Source: an uncultured Desulfobulbaceae bacterium
GTDB lineage: Bacteria > Desulfobacterota > Desulfobulbia > Desulfobulbales > BM004
Reading direction: 5' to 3'
Length of the DNA stretch: 64,000 bases
NCBI GenBank assembly: GCA_947259115.1
Contig: CAMYKS010000010.1
Coordinates: 199,385 to 263,384, forward strand
The notes beneath the pieces are model-generated. The model saw only the letters and a program-made list of their open reading frames with translations, had not been told where the DNA came from and did not search any database. Shown piece after piece: positions 50,423 through 59,567 of this stretch. The translations under genes and the position numbers were made by a program. The first letter of the stretch is position 1. Each line of letters begins with the position of its first letter.

Positions 50423-51715
50423 TCAGGAGGAATTGTCAGGATCAAGATTGAAGAGTTTTCGTACTAAGGACAGTTTCACTTTCTTGTCCTTGTGGGAATC
50501 ATCTTTCTTAAGATACACTATGGGATGGTGCAGAATTTTATTCATCATGGCCGAGGTCATTTTTTCCAGGGCCTGTTTTTCCTTGTCTGTCAGATTACTG
50601 AAGCCGGATAGCGTTTTCTCCAGTTCCGCCTTGCGGACCGCCTCAGCCTTTTCCCGGATTGCAACAATAGTCGGTGTAACCTCCATGGAACCGAGCCAGA
50701 GCATAAACTTGAGCGTCTCTTCGGTCACAATGCGCTCAGCCCGCACCGCTTCCTTGTCCCGTTCCGCCTTGTTTATATCAACAACATTATTTAAATCGTC
50801 TATGCCATAGAGATAGACATTGGCCAGGTCGTTCAGCTTGGGGTCAAGATCACGGGGTACGGCGATGTCTATCAGGAACAACGGCCTGTTGCGGCGCTGG
50901 CGCATAAGTGGTTTGACATCACTGCTGCGTAGAATGAGTTCGGGGGAACCCGTGGAGCTTATCATGATATCCACCTGCTCCAGTTGGGGGATGAGCTCTT
51001 CCAGGGAGACCGCCTTGCCATTGAAACAGCGGGCCAGGTTAACCGCCCGTTCAAATGTTCTGTTGGCCACAACAACCCCGGCTATTCCCTGGTTCACAAG
51101 GTGTTGGGCTGCCAGTTCCGCCATTTCACCCGCCCCGACAAGCATGGCCCTCTTATTTTTCAGGTTGCCGAATATTTTTTTTGCCAATTCCACAGCGGCA
51201 TAGCTGATGGAAACAGCGCTGGAGCCGATCTCGGTCTCTGTCCGTATACGCTTGGCAACGGAAAATGCCTTGTGCAGCAGCCGGTTCAATATCATACCGG
51301 TGCAATTCTGCTCCGTAGCATCCCTGTAGGCCTGCTTCAGCTGCCCAAGAATCTGCGGCTCTCCTATAATCATGGAGTCCAGGCTGGCGCCAACCCGAAA
51401 AAGGTGCTGAATGGCCGCCTCTCCCTGGTGCAGATATATATATTTACCCGCCTCTTCATAGCTCATGCTTTTATTAAAGAGAAAATCACGGATTTTTCTC
51501 TCTGTTTCCTCAGGTGTTGAAGAGACAAAGAGGACCTCGACACGATTGCAGGTGGATAGGAAGTTGAACTCCTCGCAGCCGGGGATTACCGCAATCTCCC
51601 GGTATGGAGTGCCCGGATCATTGGGAAAGGCCAGGCGCTCGCGAATTTCCACCGGGGCAGTCTTGTGGTTCACCCCGAGGATCATGATCTTTTCAGCCGA
51701 CATAGGAATGGGCAC
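50423..51715 (-). CDS. hemA: Glutamyl-tRNA reductase
   Basis: The 430-residue enzyme makes glutamate-1-semialdehyde from Glu-tRNA, the first committed step of tetrapyrrole synthesis by the C5 route. The active-site Cys is in EFNFLSTCNRVEVL. Other signatures are VGASLDSMIIGEPQILGQLK, the NADPH motif AMLVGAGEMAELAAQHL, IMISSTGSP and LIDIAVPRDLDP. The C-terminal helical dimerisation domain (about 320-400) is complete. The N-terminus overlaps ccsB by 23 bp on the same strand. Together with ccsB and the precorrin-2 dehydrogenase upstream it forms an operon linking tetrapyrrole and cytochrome biogenesis. Confidence 0.95.
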   Translation of the reverse strand: MPIPMSAEKIMILGVNHKTAPVEIRERLAFPNDPGTPYREIAVIPGCEEFNFLSTCNRVEVLFVSSTPEETERKIRDFLFNKSMSYEEAGKYIYLHQGEAAIQHLFRVGASLDSMIIGEPQILGQLKQAYRDATEQNCTGMILNRLLHKAFSVAKRIRTETEIGSSAVSISYAAVELAKKIFGNLKNKRAMLVGAGEMAELAAQHLVNQGIAGVVVANRTFERAVNLARCFNGKAVSLEELIPQLEQVDIMISSTGSPELILRSSDVKPLMRQRRNRPLFLIDIAVPRDLDPKLNDLANVYLYGIDDLNNVVDINKAERDKEAVRAERIVTEETLKFMLWLGSMEVTPTIVAIREKAEAVRKAELEKTLSGFSNLTDKEKQALEKMTSAMMNKILHHPIVYLKKDDSHKDKKVKLSLVRKLFNLDPDNSS

Positions 51716-52511
51716 CTCCCAACAGATATGTCACACCCCACAGGGTAAACATAGCGGCTGAAAAACCTATTATGGCCATAATGGCAGCACGGCGCCCTCT
51801 CCACCCAACGGTGAAGCGCTGATGCAGCAGGGCGGCATAGAGAAACCAGGTAATCAGGGACCAGGTCTCTTTTGGATCCCACTGCCAGTATGCGCCCCAA
51901 GCCTGCTTGGCCCAGATGGAGCCTGTTATTATACCGAGGGTCAATAGGGGGAAACCGACAGCCAGACAATGATTGTTCAGATTATCAAGGGCATCGAGGG
52001 ACGGCAGGCGGGTGTAAAAGAGGCCGAATCGTTTTTTCTTCAACTCCCTTTCCTGCAGGAGGTACATGATACCGCCGCAGAAGGCCAGGGCAAGGAAACC
52101 GTTGGCCATAATGGCTATGCTGGCATGCACCGGCAGCCAGGCGCTTTTCAGGGCAGGCGGCAGTTGTATTATCTGTCGGGATGAAAATGTGGCGATGAGC
52201 ATGAGAATTGTTATGAGGGGGCTGACAAATGAGCCGAAATTCCTGACATTGTATCTCCAGTGAAACGAGAGATAACCCCATGTCAGAGACCAGGCAAAGA
52301 AAGAAACAGCTTCATGATGATTGGTCAATGGGGTGTGGCCTGCTTCGAAATACCTTACTACAAGGTAAACCGTGTGCAGCAGTCCGCTGCCGATAAGGAT
52401 CCAACGTGCCACCGTCCTGATCTCTTTACGCTGGGACCAGAAGTAGACCATGTAAGCTGCAGTGGACAGAATATAGGCCAGCAGGGTTAGTTGAAACAAT
52501 AGGTAGCCCAT
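51693..52511 (-). CDS. ccsB: Cytochrome c biogenesis protein CcsB/CcsA (heme handling)
   Basis: The 272-residue integral membrane protein has about eight hydrophobic segments and the heme-handling WWD-type motif WGAYWQWDPKETWSLITWFL with conserved His (TNHHEAVSF, VHASIAIM, LLHQRF). It carries heme for attachment to apocytochromes c in system II-type biogenesis. Gene names differ among databases (ccsA/ccsB/resC), so the symbol is approximate. It sits between the precorrin-2 dehydrogenase and hemA, a layout common in Desulfobacterota. The 3' end overlaps hemA by 23 bp. Confidence 0.85.
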   Translation of the reverse strand: MGYLLFQLTLLAYILSTAAYMVYFWSQRKEIRTVARWILIGSGLLHTVYLVVRYFEAGHTPLTNHHEAVSFFAWSLTWGYLSFHWRYNVRNFGSFVSPLITILMLIATFSSRQIIQLPPALKSAWLPVHASIAIMANGFLALAFCGGIMYLLQERELKKKRFGLFYTRLPSLDALDNLNNHCLAVGFPLLTLGIITGSIWAKQAWGAYWQWDPKETWSLITWFLYAALLHQRFTVGWRGRRAAIMAIIGFSAAMFTLWGVTYLLGGAHSYVG

Positions 52512-52545
52512 GCCAAAATACTCCTCTGATCAGTTTGATTTCTTT

Positions 52546-53220
52546 TCATGCATAAAAGGGTCGGATCTTCTGCAGCCAATCACCCTCCACTCTGTTCCCT
52601 AAAACTTCCTCAAAATGACTTTCCAGCCTGGACCAATTCTTAACCCTTATCCATGCAGCCATGTCATCATGCAGCAGTTGCTTAAAAAGCTTTTCGTTGT
52701 CATGCTGCTCCAGACCGGATGCAAGGATTTCAGGTCGAGCGGCACCCAGGATATCGACCAATACTCTATATTCCGCTCCAAATGTTTTTTCAAGTTCCAG
52801 GCGCAGCTTTCTGGCCAGAGCAGGACTCTTGCCCGCCGTGGAGATTGATATGGTTAAATCTCCCTGCCTGACCGTAGCCGGCAGGATAAAATTACATCTT
52901 TGGGGCACATCTGCAACATTGAGTAGAATATTATGGGCAGCGGCCTCCCCATAGACCTGTTTCTGGGTCTCATCATCATCCGTTGCCGCAATGACCAGAA
53001 AAGCCTGCTTCAGGTCTCCCTGGCGATATTCCCTGTCAATCCACTGGATGACACCATCATTATGCCGGCGCAGAAGCTCACCGGTCAGTTCAGGGCTTAT
53101 GACCAGAACCTGAGCAGAACAGGAAAGCAGCCCCAATACTTTGCGTTCAGCCACCCTGCCCCCGCCGACTACAACACAAGACCTTCCCGCCAGGTCAAGG
53201 CATATTGGATAAAAAGACAT
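52546..53220 (-). CDS. Precorrin-2 dehydrogenase / sirohydrochlorin ferrochelatase (Met8/CysG-N type)
   Basis: The 224-residue protein begins with SFYPICLDLAGRSCVVVGGG, the NAD-binding glycine loop of the Met8/CysG N-terminal family. It continues VAERKVLGLLSCSAQVLVIS, FLVIAATDDDETQKQVYGEA and LLNVADVPQRCNFILPATVR. The C-terminal helical part is the ferrochelatase and dimer region. It has no uroporphyrinogen methylase domain, so precorrin-2 must be made elsewhere. It oxidises precorrin-2 to sirohydrochlorin and may insert iron, giving siroheme for sulfite reductase or the Ahb heme route. ccsB lies 34 bp downstream on the same strand. Confidence 0.9.
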   Translation of the reverse strand: MSFYPICLDLAGRSCVVVGGGRVAERKVLGLLSCSAQVLVISPELTGELLRRHNDGVIQWIDREYRQGDLKQAFLVIAATDDDETQKQVYGEAAAHNILLNVADVPQRCNFILPATVRQGDLTISISTAGKSPALARKLRLELEKTFGAEYRVLVDILGAARPEILASGLEQHDNEKLFKQLLHDDMAAWIRVKNWSRLESHFEEVLGNRVEGDWLQKIRPFYA

Positions 53221-53314
53221 TATTCTCTCACTTCACAGCAGTAATACGTTATTGACATGCAAATCACCATAGTACCCCTTTATACAGATTATACAGGACA
53301 GCAACATGTGCAAA

Positions 53315-54121
53315 CTATAAAATTTGCAACAACAGAACCAGACCGGCCAGCACAAAACGATAGTAGGCAAAAACAGCAAACGAATGCGTTTGGATGAATT
53401 GCAGCAAAAAGGCAATGACCAGATAGCCTGAGACCGCTGCAGCCATAAAGCCAACCACATAGAAGCCCAACTGCCCCGGCTCTGAACCATGTTTTATAAT
53501 TGCCGGAAAATTATATACACCGGCGCCTAAAATAATCGGAGCTGAAAGCAAAAAAGAAAAACGGGCAGCTGCCATCCTGTTCATGCCCCTCATGAGTCCG
53601 GCAGTCATGGTTATGCCGCTGCGGGACACACCCGGCATCAGGGCCAGTGCCTGGGAAAGGCCAATCACTGCTACATCGGCAAATCCCATGCTCTTCATGG
53701 ATCTTTGATGTTTTCCCAAATTGTCAGCCAGGAGCAGAAGCAAACCGGCCCCGGCCAGAGATGCGGCGATGAAGAGGGGTGCCCTTAGAGTTGTTTCTGC
53801 GGTCTCTTTCAGAAAAAAGCCTGCAACCGCCGCTGGTATTGTCCCCAGGCAGATGTATAACGCCAGGAGACGTTGGCTCCCTGCTTCTTCACCCAATGCC
53901 TTGGGCTTAACCATGGCGGTAAACATCAGGATAAAATCACGGCGGAAATATATAATTACCGCGCAGAGGGTTCCCAGGTGCAGGGCAACATCAAATGCCA
54001 GGCCCGCCTCTTCAATGCCAAGAAAAAATTCAACCAGGGCAAGATGGCCTGAACTTGAAATCGGTAGGAATTCCGTGGCACCTTGCAAAAGTCCCAGGAA
54101 AATAGCGTAAAAAAAATTCAT
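53315..54121 (-). CDS. uppP: Undecaprenyl-diphosphatase
   Basis: The 268-residue membrane phosphatase recycles undecaprenyl diphosphate to the monophosphate carrier for peptidoglycan and O-antigen. Motifs are GATEFLPISSSGHLALVEFF near the N-terminus and the second ALMPGVSRSGITMTAGLMRG, with catalytic Ser/Arg/Glu residues. About eight hydrophobic segments are visible. Length is typical for UppP/BacA. A TlpA-like lipoprotein gene lies 21 bp upstream on the same strand. The polyprenyl synthase gene in this window provides related precursors. Confidence 0.95.
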   Translation of the reverse strand: MNFFYAIFLGLLQGATEFLPISSSGHLALVEFFLGIEEAGLAFDVALHLGTLCAVIIYFRRDFILMFTAMVKPKALGEEAGSQRLLALYICLGTIPAAVAGFFLKETAETTLRAPLFIAASLAGAGLLLLLADNLGKHQRSMKSMGFADVAVIGLSQALALMPGVSRSGITMTAGLMRGMNRMAAARFSFLLSAPIILGAGVYNFPAIIKHGSEPGQLGFYVVGFMAAAVSGYLVIAFLLQFIQTHSFAVFAYYRFVLAGLVLLLQIL

Positions 54122-54142
54122 CAGGAAAGATGGGGGAATGCT

Positions 54143-54673
54143 CTACCCTGCAGCAAGCAGATTCTTGATCTCTTCTTCCAGGACGTCATGCTCCACATAC
54201 CCGAGGTATTTTTTGACTATCTCCCCCTTGCGGTTGACCAGAAAGCTGACAGGAATGCCGGTTATGCCGCCAAACCCCCTGGTCACAACATTGTCGGCCA
54301 GCAGAATCGGGTAATTTATGCCGAATTTCTCAATGAGGTTATGTAATGGTTCCGGGCTTCCCTCATCAACGGAAAAAGCCACCACGAAAAATCCCTTTTC
54401 CTTGTACGAGTTCTGCAAATCAATCAAAGTTGGTATTTCCTGGATACAGGGAGGACACCAGGTTGCAAAAAAAGTCACCAGAAGCACATGGCCTTCAAGC
54501 TGCTTGCTGTCAAGCATCTGATTGTCAGTCAGGGAGGACAGTTTGAAATGCACCATTTGCATGTGCTCACCAATGGCCGGGGTATGCCCCCCCCTGGTAT
54601 CCGACTCTGTTTGTTTACAGGCCATCAGCATGACAAGCATGCCAATGACCAGGATAGCATATCTGAATTTCAT
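54143..54673 (-). CDS. TlpA-type thioredoxin-like lipoprotein
   Basis: The 176-residue exported protein has a lipobox LMAC (Cys about 19) after a hydrophobic signal, so it should be membrane-anchored in the periplasm. A thioredoxin fold carries the CxxC redox site in LVTFFATWCPPCIQEIPTLI, the cis-Pro in ITGIPVSFLVNRKG and a central insert typical of the TlpA/ResA group. It probably reduces disulfides in cytochrome c or other exported proteins, in keeping with ccsB nearby, but the true client is unknown. It lies 21 bp upstream of uppP on one strand. Confidence 0.88.
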   Translation of the reverse strand: MKFRYAILVIGMLVMLMACKQTESDTRGGHTPAIGEHMQMVHFKLSSLTDNQMLDSKQLEGHVLLVTFFATWCPPCIQEIPTLIDLQNSYKEKGFFVVAFSVDEGSPEPLHNLIEKFGINYPILLADNVVTRGFGGITGIPVSFLVNRKGEIVKKYLGYVEHDVLEEEIKNLLAAG

Positions 54674-54941
54674 ATTTCTCCATGGGTAATTTAAAATGAA
54701 GCGTCCCGCCGCCGCTTGAGCACATGCAACGAAACCCGCAAGTATTGTGTCCCCTGAGGCTGATGGTGTTCAATGCATTGGGTCCACTTTCTGTTCACCA
54801 AAGATAACCCTCATGGCAAAGATAATCAAGTCACCACGTCCTGCAAACTCGGGGCGGGAGATATTCACCCCGCATTCAGCACGCCGCCTCATTGCCGCCT
54901 GTAAATTTAGTCAATGCTGGAGATGTTGCTGAGGTACTGCT

Positions 54942-56789
54942 TTAAATCCCGAAGGAACATACCATTTTTTCCGGCAGACTGACGCGGGCTTCCATGCCGC
55001 CATCGGCTTTCCGGTTCAAAGAAAAGCTGCCGCCATGTATTGCTACTATTTTTTCCACCAGGGTCAGGCCGAGGCCGGTACCATAGGTTTTCGTTGTGAA
55101 AAAAGGATCAGTCGCCCTTTTTTTAATAGCCTCGGCAATACCGACCCCGGTATCGGCAAATGAAACGATCACCCAACCATTCTTCCGGCGCACAGTAATA
55201 GTCAGATTCCCACCCGACGGCATGGCATCGATAGCATTTTTTGTCAGGTGAATCATCATTTTTCGTACCAGCTGTTCATCCAATTCCAGCGCCGGATCAG
55301 GATCGGGAATATCAAGATCAACCTGGATTGAATTCCTGACCAGGGCCGGCTGGAGTATGAGTAAAGTTTTTTTTATGAGTGGATAGAGGGGCTCGCATTT
55401 CTTGTCAACTTTCATCTGCCGGACAAAATCAAAAAGGTCCTTCAGGGTTGATTCGAGCCGGGTGGTCTCATTGACTATCATATTGACAAATTCAAGAGAT
55501 TTCTCATCATGGATTTTTTTGGCCAGAATTCGGGCTGCACCACCGATTGAGGTTATCGGGTTTCTCAAGACATGTACAAGCTGGGCCGACATCTGCCCCA
55601 GAGCTGAATAACTGGCGGATTCCACCAGAAGATCTTTATTTTTTTCCAGCTCATGCGTTACACCTTCCAGGTCACCTATCTTGTCCTCCATCTCCATGTA
55701 CAGGCGGCTGTGCTCTATGGCCAGGCTGGCCTGGTTGGCAAATATCTCCAGCGACCTGACATGGTCCTTGGTTATGGGCTCGCGGGTTACAAAATGATCG
55801 GCAATGATGACACCCAGGGATCTGCTTGGCGAAAAAAGAGGCACCACGACAAAAGTATCTTCGCCCAGCAGATCAATGAGTTCTCCGGCAACGGGCACAG
55901 CAGCCTGACCATTTTTCACAAGGATGGAACGCCTCTCCAGGGCTGATTTTATCAGGATGTGCTCAGAATCCATGACCGGAACCCACAGGCTTTTGATCAG
56001 CCGGGTTACTTTTGTATCACCGTTGAGGCAGCTTTTCTTAATATTCTGAACTATTTCCAGGAAATCAAGTTTCTTATCACGCAGCTCTGCCCAGATCCTG
56101 CCGGCCTCTTCACGGCATTCAGAGCCGATGGCCAGTTTGCCCTGCAGGACAGAGTCTTCATCTTCAAATATTGCCAAAAACGCCCGGTTGAAACGTAAGC
56201 CCTCATCTGCGGTAATGCCCACAAGGATGGCCTGCAGGATCTCATCGAGCTCCACGGTGCTTAAATACACGGAGTTCATCTTCAGGGAAAGCTGATGCAA
56301 TAGCTGGATACGGAAGTGCGCCTTTTCCAAATCCTCCTGATACTTGAAATTTTCGGCAAGCAAGCGTCGCCTTTCCAGGACCTTGCGGACCACCATGAGT
56401 ATTTCATCAAACAGGACGGGCTTTGAAAGGTAATCGTCCGCTCCCTTGCGCATGCAGTCAAGGGCAACTTCCAAATCAGCCGTGCCCGTGAGCATGACGA
56501 TGCCAACTCCGGGGTGGTCATTGACAATTTCAGGCAGCAGGGTAAGACCGTCGGTATCCGGCAAACCGATATCAAGCAGGACCAGGGCAATATTGACAGA
56601 GCCAAAAAGTTTCCTGAGCTGTTCTGCATTTTCAGCTTCCACGACTGCAAACTTCTGGGTTTCGAGAAAAAACCGCAGAGGTTCCCTGATGGCTCCATCG
56701 TCATCAACAATTACAATGACCTCATCCCCCGCAAGGAGTTTGTCGGGAGTAAGGGATATATGGTTCAGACCAGGAACGGATTCAAGCAT
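54942..56789 (-). CDS. Hybrid receiver / GAF / histidine kinase
   Basis: The 615-residue cytoplasmic sensor kinase has an N-terminal receiver (about 20-140; VIVIVDDDGAIRE, Asp acceptor in LVLLDIGLPDTDG, Lys in YLSKPV). A coiled linker leads to a GAF-type domain (about 175-365; AFLAIFEDEDSVLQG and VVPLFSPSRSLGVIIADHF). A short helical HisKA with the His in QLVHVLRNPITSIGG (about 410) is followed by a HATPase (about 510-605; MMIHLTKNAIDAMPSGGN, VSFADTGVGIAE, GTGLGLTLVEKI). There is no membrane segment. This order makes the protein phosphorylation-regulated itself. No cognate response regulator gene is adjacent. Confidence 0.9.
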   Translation of the reverse strand: MLESVPGLNHISLTPDKLLAGDEVIVIVDDDGAIREPLRFFLETQKFAVVEAENAEQLRKLFGSVNIALVLLDIGLPDTDGLTLLPEIVNDHPGVGIVMLTGTADLEVALDCMRKGADDYLSKPVLFDEILMVVRKVLERRRLLAENFKYQEDLEKAHFRIQLLHQLSLKMNSVYLSTVELDEILQAILVGITADEGLRFNRAFLAIFEDEDSVLQGKLAIGSECREEAGRIWAELRDKKLDFLEIVQNIKKSCLNGDTKVTRLIKSLWVPVMDSEHILIKSALERRSILVKNGQAAVPVAGELIDLLGEDTFVVVPLFSPSRSLGVIIADHFVTREPITKDHVRSLEIFANQASLAIEHSRLYMEMEDKIGDLEGVTHELEKNKDLLVESASYSALGQMSAQLVHVLRNPITSIGGAARILAKKIHDEKSLEFVNMIVNETTRLESTLKDLFDFVRQMKVDKKCEPLYPLIKKTLLILQPALVRNSIQVDLDIPDPDPALELDEQLVRKMMIHLTKNAIDAMPSGGNLTITVRRKNGWVIVSFADTGVGIAEAIKKRATDPFFTTKTYGTGLGLTLVEKIVAIHGGSFSLNRKADGGMEARVSLPEKMVCSFGI

Positions 56790-57156
56790 GTGTTATAGCT
56801 TATGGCTAAAATGTTTTTTCAACTATTCCCCTCAGGGCTTACCATAATAAACAGACAATTTTCTTTCAGCCGAGGGGCTGCTCTGCCAGCCTGAAAATTA
56901 CGTTAATCCTTCAGCGGGCAGCTTATATATTTAAATACTCACGCCATGGTGATCTGTCAAGAAAGCTGTATAATTTCCAAGCTATTACTAGATATTTATT
57001 CCCGGTTGAAATATGCGTGGATACTCTTTAAAGTGCCAACAAAAATAAAACCTGGATCTGCGACGGGAAGTTAACGCACAATGCGTTCAAGATTGCAAAC
57101 AGGAAGTTGCAGCCTTTCCATTTGAACTGCAGCCATCCTGAAAACATAAAAACATC
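56790..57156. other. Intergenic region between divergent genes
   Basis: 367 bp between the kinase start and the small HEAT gene. A TATAAT box (56969-56974) is at a plausible place for the HEAT-dinG transcript, but without a clean -35. No gene or RNA element is seen. Confidence 0.4.
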
Positions 57157-57567
57157 ATGGTAAACAAAGACTATACTATCAGCCTTCTTCAGGTTATCGG
57201 CGACTTTCTGGAACTGGGCCATGTGGAGAACATTTTGGCCATGTTTAAGCAGGATACAGGTTTGTATAACCTGAGCGCTGATCTTATCAGGGATGAACGC
57301 TTCAGCGTACGGCTCGGCACTGCCGTGTTATTTGAAGAACTTGCCGTAATACGGCCAAACGATATTTCCCTTGCCATTCCCTCCCTCATCCCCCTGCTGC
57401 ATGAGAAAAATCCTTTTCTGCGGGGTGAGGCAGCTACCATTCTTGGTATAATCGGCTCTCCTGCAGCGCTGCAACACCTGGAAGCGCTTGCAGCTGACCC
57501 TGATCCCCAGGTACGGGAAATAATTACTGACATCCTAAAACAGGGAACAGAGGAACCCGAACCTTGA
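57157..57567 (+). CDS. Small HEAT-repeat protein
   Basis: The 136-residue helical protein has about three HEAT units, for example VRLGTAVLFEELAVIRPNDI, LIPLLHEKNPFLRGEAATIL and LGIIGSPAALQHLEALAAD followed by DPQVREIITDIL. It has no enzyme motif and should act by protein contact. It lies 12 bp before the dinG-like gene on the same strand and is probably co-transcribed with it. The partner is unknown. Confidence 0.75.
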   Translation: MVNKDYTISLLQVIGDFLELGHVENILAMFKQDTGLYNLSADLIRDERFSVRLGTAVLFEELAVIRPNDISLAIPSLIPLLHEKNPFLRGEAATILGIIGSPAALQHLEALAADPDPQVREIITDILKQGTEEPEP

Positions 57568-57579
57568 TTTCCATGCCCC

Positions 57580-59538
57580 ATGAAAAACACTCTTAAACAG
57601 ACACAGGATATATTCAAGCCGGATGGCCTCCTGTCCAGACGCTTGGATAAGTATGAACCAAGACCCGGCCAGCTGGAAATGGCTTCAGCAGTGGCGCAAA
57701 CCCTTGAGGGCGGCAGACTTGTCGTTGAAGCGGAGACCGGTATCGGCAAAACCCTGGCCTATCTTATTCCTGCTGTCTTAAGCCGCCAGAAGGTTATTAT
57801 CTCCACCAACACCCTGAACCTGCAGGAACAGATACTGCGGAGTGAAATTCCATTTATACAGGAACATATTGATCCGGCACTTTCCGTCATGTGTGTCAAG
57901 GGACGGCAGAACTATCTCTGCCTGTACCGCTGGCAGCAATTTACCGTGCACCCTCAACTTGAGATATTTGCAGCCGATGAAACACGGGAAAAAATTACGA
58001 CCTGGCTGGAATCTACAATAACCGGGGACCGGGCAGAGCTTGACTGGCTCCCGGACAATTCACCCCTGTGGCGGGAAATAAGCGCCACCCCAAGCCAGTG
58101 CCTGGGAAGCAAATGCCCGGATGAAAAATCTTGTTTTATCAATGAATTACGCAGGAAAGCTGCGGCAGCCCGGCTCCTTATTGTCAATCATCACCTTTTT
58201 TTCTCAGACCTCGCTCTCCGGCGTGAAGGGCATGGAGAAGTTCTGCCCCGGTATGAATCGGTTATTTTTGACGAAGCCCATCATCTGGAAAATGTGGCAA
58301 CTAATTTCTTTGGTTTTTCCATCAGTCACTTCCAGATGGTTGATCTGGCAAAAGATGTAAAACTTTCAGCAGTTATGCTTCCGGAGGACAAGCAGGAACG
58401 AATTCTCCAGACTGCTGAGGCACTCCACAGCCGCTCCGAACATTTTGCCGCCTTATTCCCTGCCCAGCAAGGCAAATATCCTTTACAGGAATATATTGAG
58501 CAACACCCTGACTGGGAGGGAGAGATTCAGGCCGTCTCCGACCGCTTATCAGGCCTTGAGTTGACTCTTTTGACCATGGAGACCATGGGAGAAACCTGGC
58601 AGGTGCTTGCCGGCCGCTGCCAGGAACTGCAGGCCAGGCTGCTTGCCATTGCAGGCCTGCTAGAAATTCCCCAGGCAGAAACATATATCCGCTGGTATGA
58701 ACGGCGGGAAAAAAGTGTTGTCCTGGCTGCCTCTCCCATTGATATTGCCATGGAACTCAATGCTGTCTTATATCCCAATGTAAGGAGCGCAGTTTTTACA
58801 TCCGGCACCCTGACGGTGGGAGGCGATTTCTCCTATTTTCTCAGCCGGCTCGGCCTCGAATCCGACACCGAAACTCTTTCCCTGGAGTCGCCATTCGATT
58901 ATAGCGGCCGGACCATGCTCTATATCCCGGCCCATTCCCATGCCGACCCTTTCCCCCAGCCTGACCAGGCTCTTTTTCATGATAAAATTCAATCTGTTAT
59001 TTACCAGATACTTCTGGCTTCCAGCGGCAGGGGGCTGGTACTTTTCACAAGTTTTAACAGCATGAGGAAAACTTATCCTTTTCTGCTTGAAAATCTGCCC
59101 TACCCGGTATTCATCCAGGGACAGGCACCACGCAATAAACTTTTGGAATCTTTCCAGCTCCAGACTAATTCCGTATTGCTTGCCGTGGCAAGTTTCTGGG
59201 AGGGTATAAACGTTCCGGGGGAATCATTGAGCTGTGTTATCATAGATAAATTACCCTTTGAAGTACCGAGTGACCCTGTTATCATGGCACGCATAAACAA
59301 GGTACGGGAGGAAGGCGGGAATCCTTTCATGGATTTCCAACTGCCGCGGGCCATCCTTGCTCTGCGCCAGGGCGTTGGCAGGCTCATGCGCACTTCGACG
59401 GACAGGGGTATACTGGCAGTGCTTGATGTGCGTTTGTTCACCAAACAGTACGGCCGCATATTCCTCAGGAGTTTGCCCCCAAGCCCCCTCACCCGGGAAC
59501 TTGCTGAAGTGGTGTCATTCTTTCAAAAAAATAAATGA
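57580..59538 (+). CDS. dinG: DinG/XPD-type Fe-S DNA helicase
   Basis: The 652-residue superfamily 2 helicase has Walker A in VEAETGIGKTLAYLIPAVL, followed by the Fe-S cluster region with four Cys (NYLC, then CLGSKCPDEKSC) and the DEAH box in VIFDEAHHLENVA. Helicase motifs V-VI are ASFWEGINVPGESLSCVII and ILALRQGVGRLMRTSTDRG. It unwinds DNA 5' to 3', including R-loops and damaged forks. This family also includes YoaA-like proteins, so the name dinG is approximate. It follows a small HEAT gene by 12 bp, and polyprenyl synthase follows 29 bp later on the same strand. Confidence 0.88.
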   Translation: MKNTLKQTQDIFKPDGLLSRRLDKYEPRPGQLEMASAVAQTLEGGRLVVEAETGIGKTLAYLIPAVLSRQKVIISTNTLNLQEQILRSEIPFIQEHIDPALSVMCVKGRQNYLCLYRWQQFTVHPQLEIFAADETREKITTWLESTITGDRAELDWLPDNSPLWREISATPSQCLGSKCPDEKSCFINELRRKAAAARLLIVNHHLFFSDLALRREGHGEVLPRYESVIFDEAHHLENVATNFFGFSISHFQMVDLAKDVKLSAVMLPEDKQERILQTAEALHSRSEHFAALFPAQQGKYPLQEYIEQHPDWEGEIQAVSDRLSGLELTLLTMETMGETWQVLAGRCQELQARLLAIAGLLEIPQAETYIRWYERREKSVVLAASPIDIAMELNAVLYPNVRSAVFTSGTLTVGGDFSYFLSRLGLESDTETLSLESPFDYSGRTMLYIPAHSHADPFPQPDQALFHDKIQSVIYQILLASSGRGLVLFTSFNSMRKTYPFLLENLPYPVFIQGQAPRNKLLESFQLQTNSVLLAVASFWEGINVPGESLSCVIIDKLPFEVPSDPVIMARINKVREEGGNPFMDFQLPRAILALRQGVGRLMRTSTDRGILAVLDVRLFTKQYGRIFLRSLPPSPLTRELAEVVSFFQKNK

Positions 59539-59567
59539 TTGCAACTGTAATATAAGGACTGCCCTGT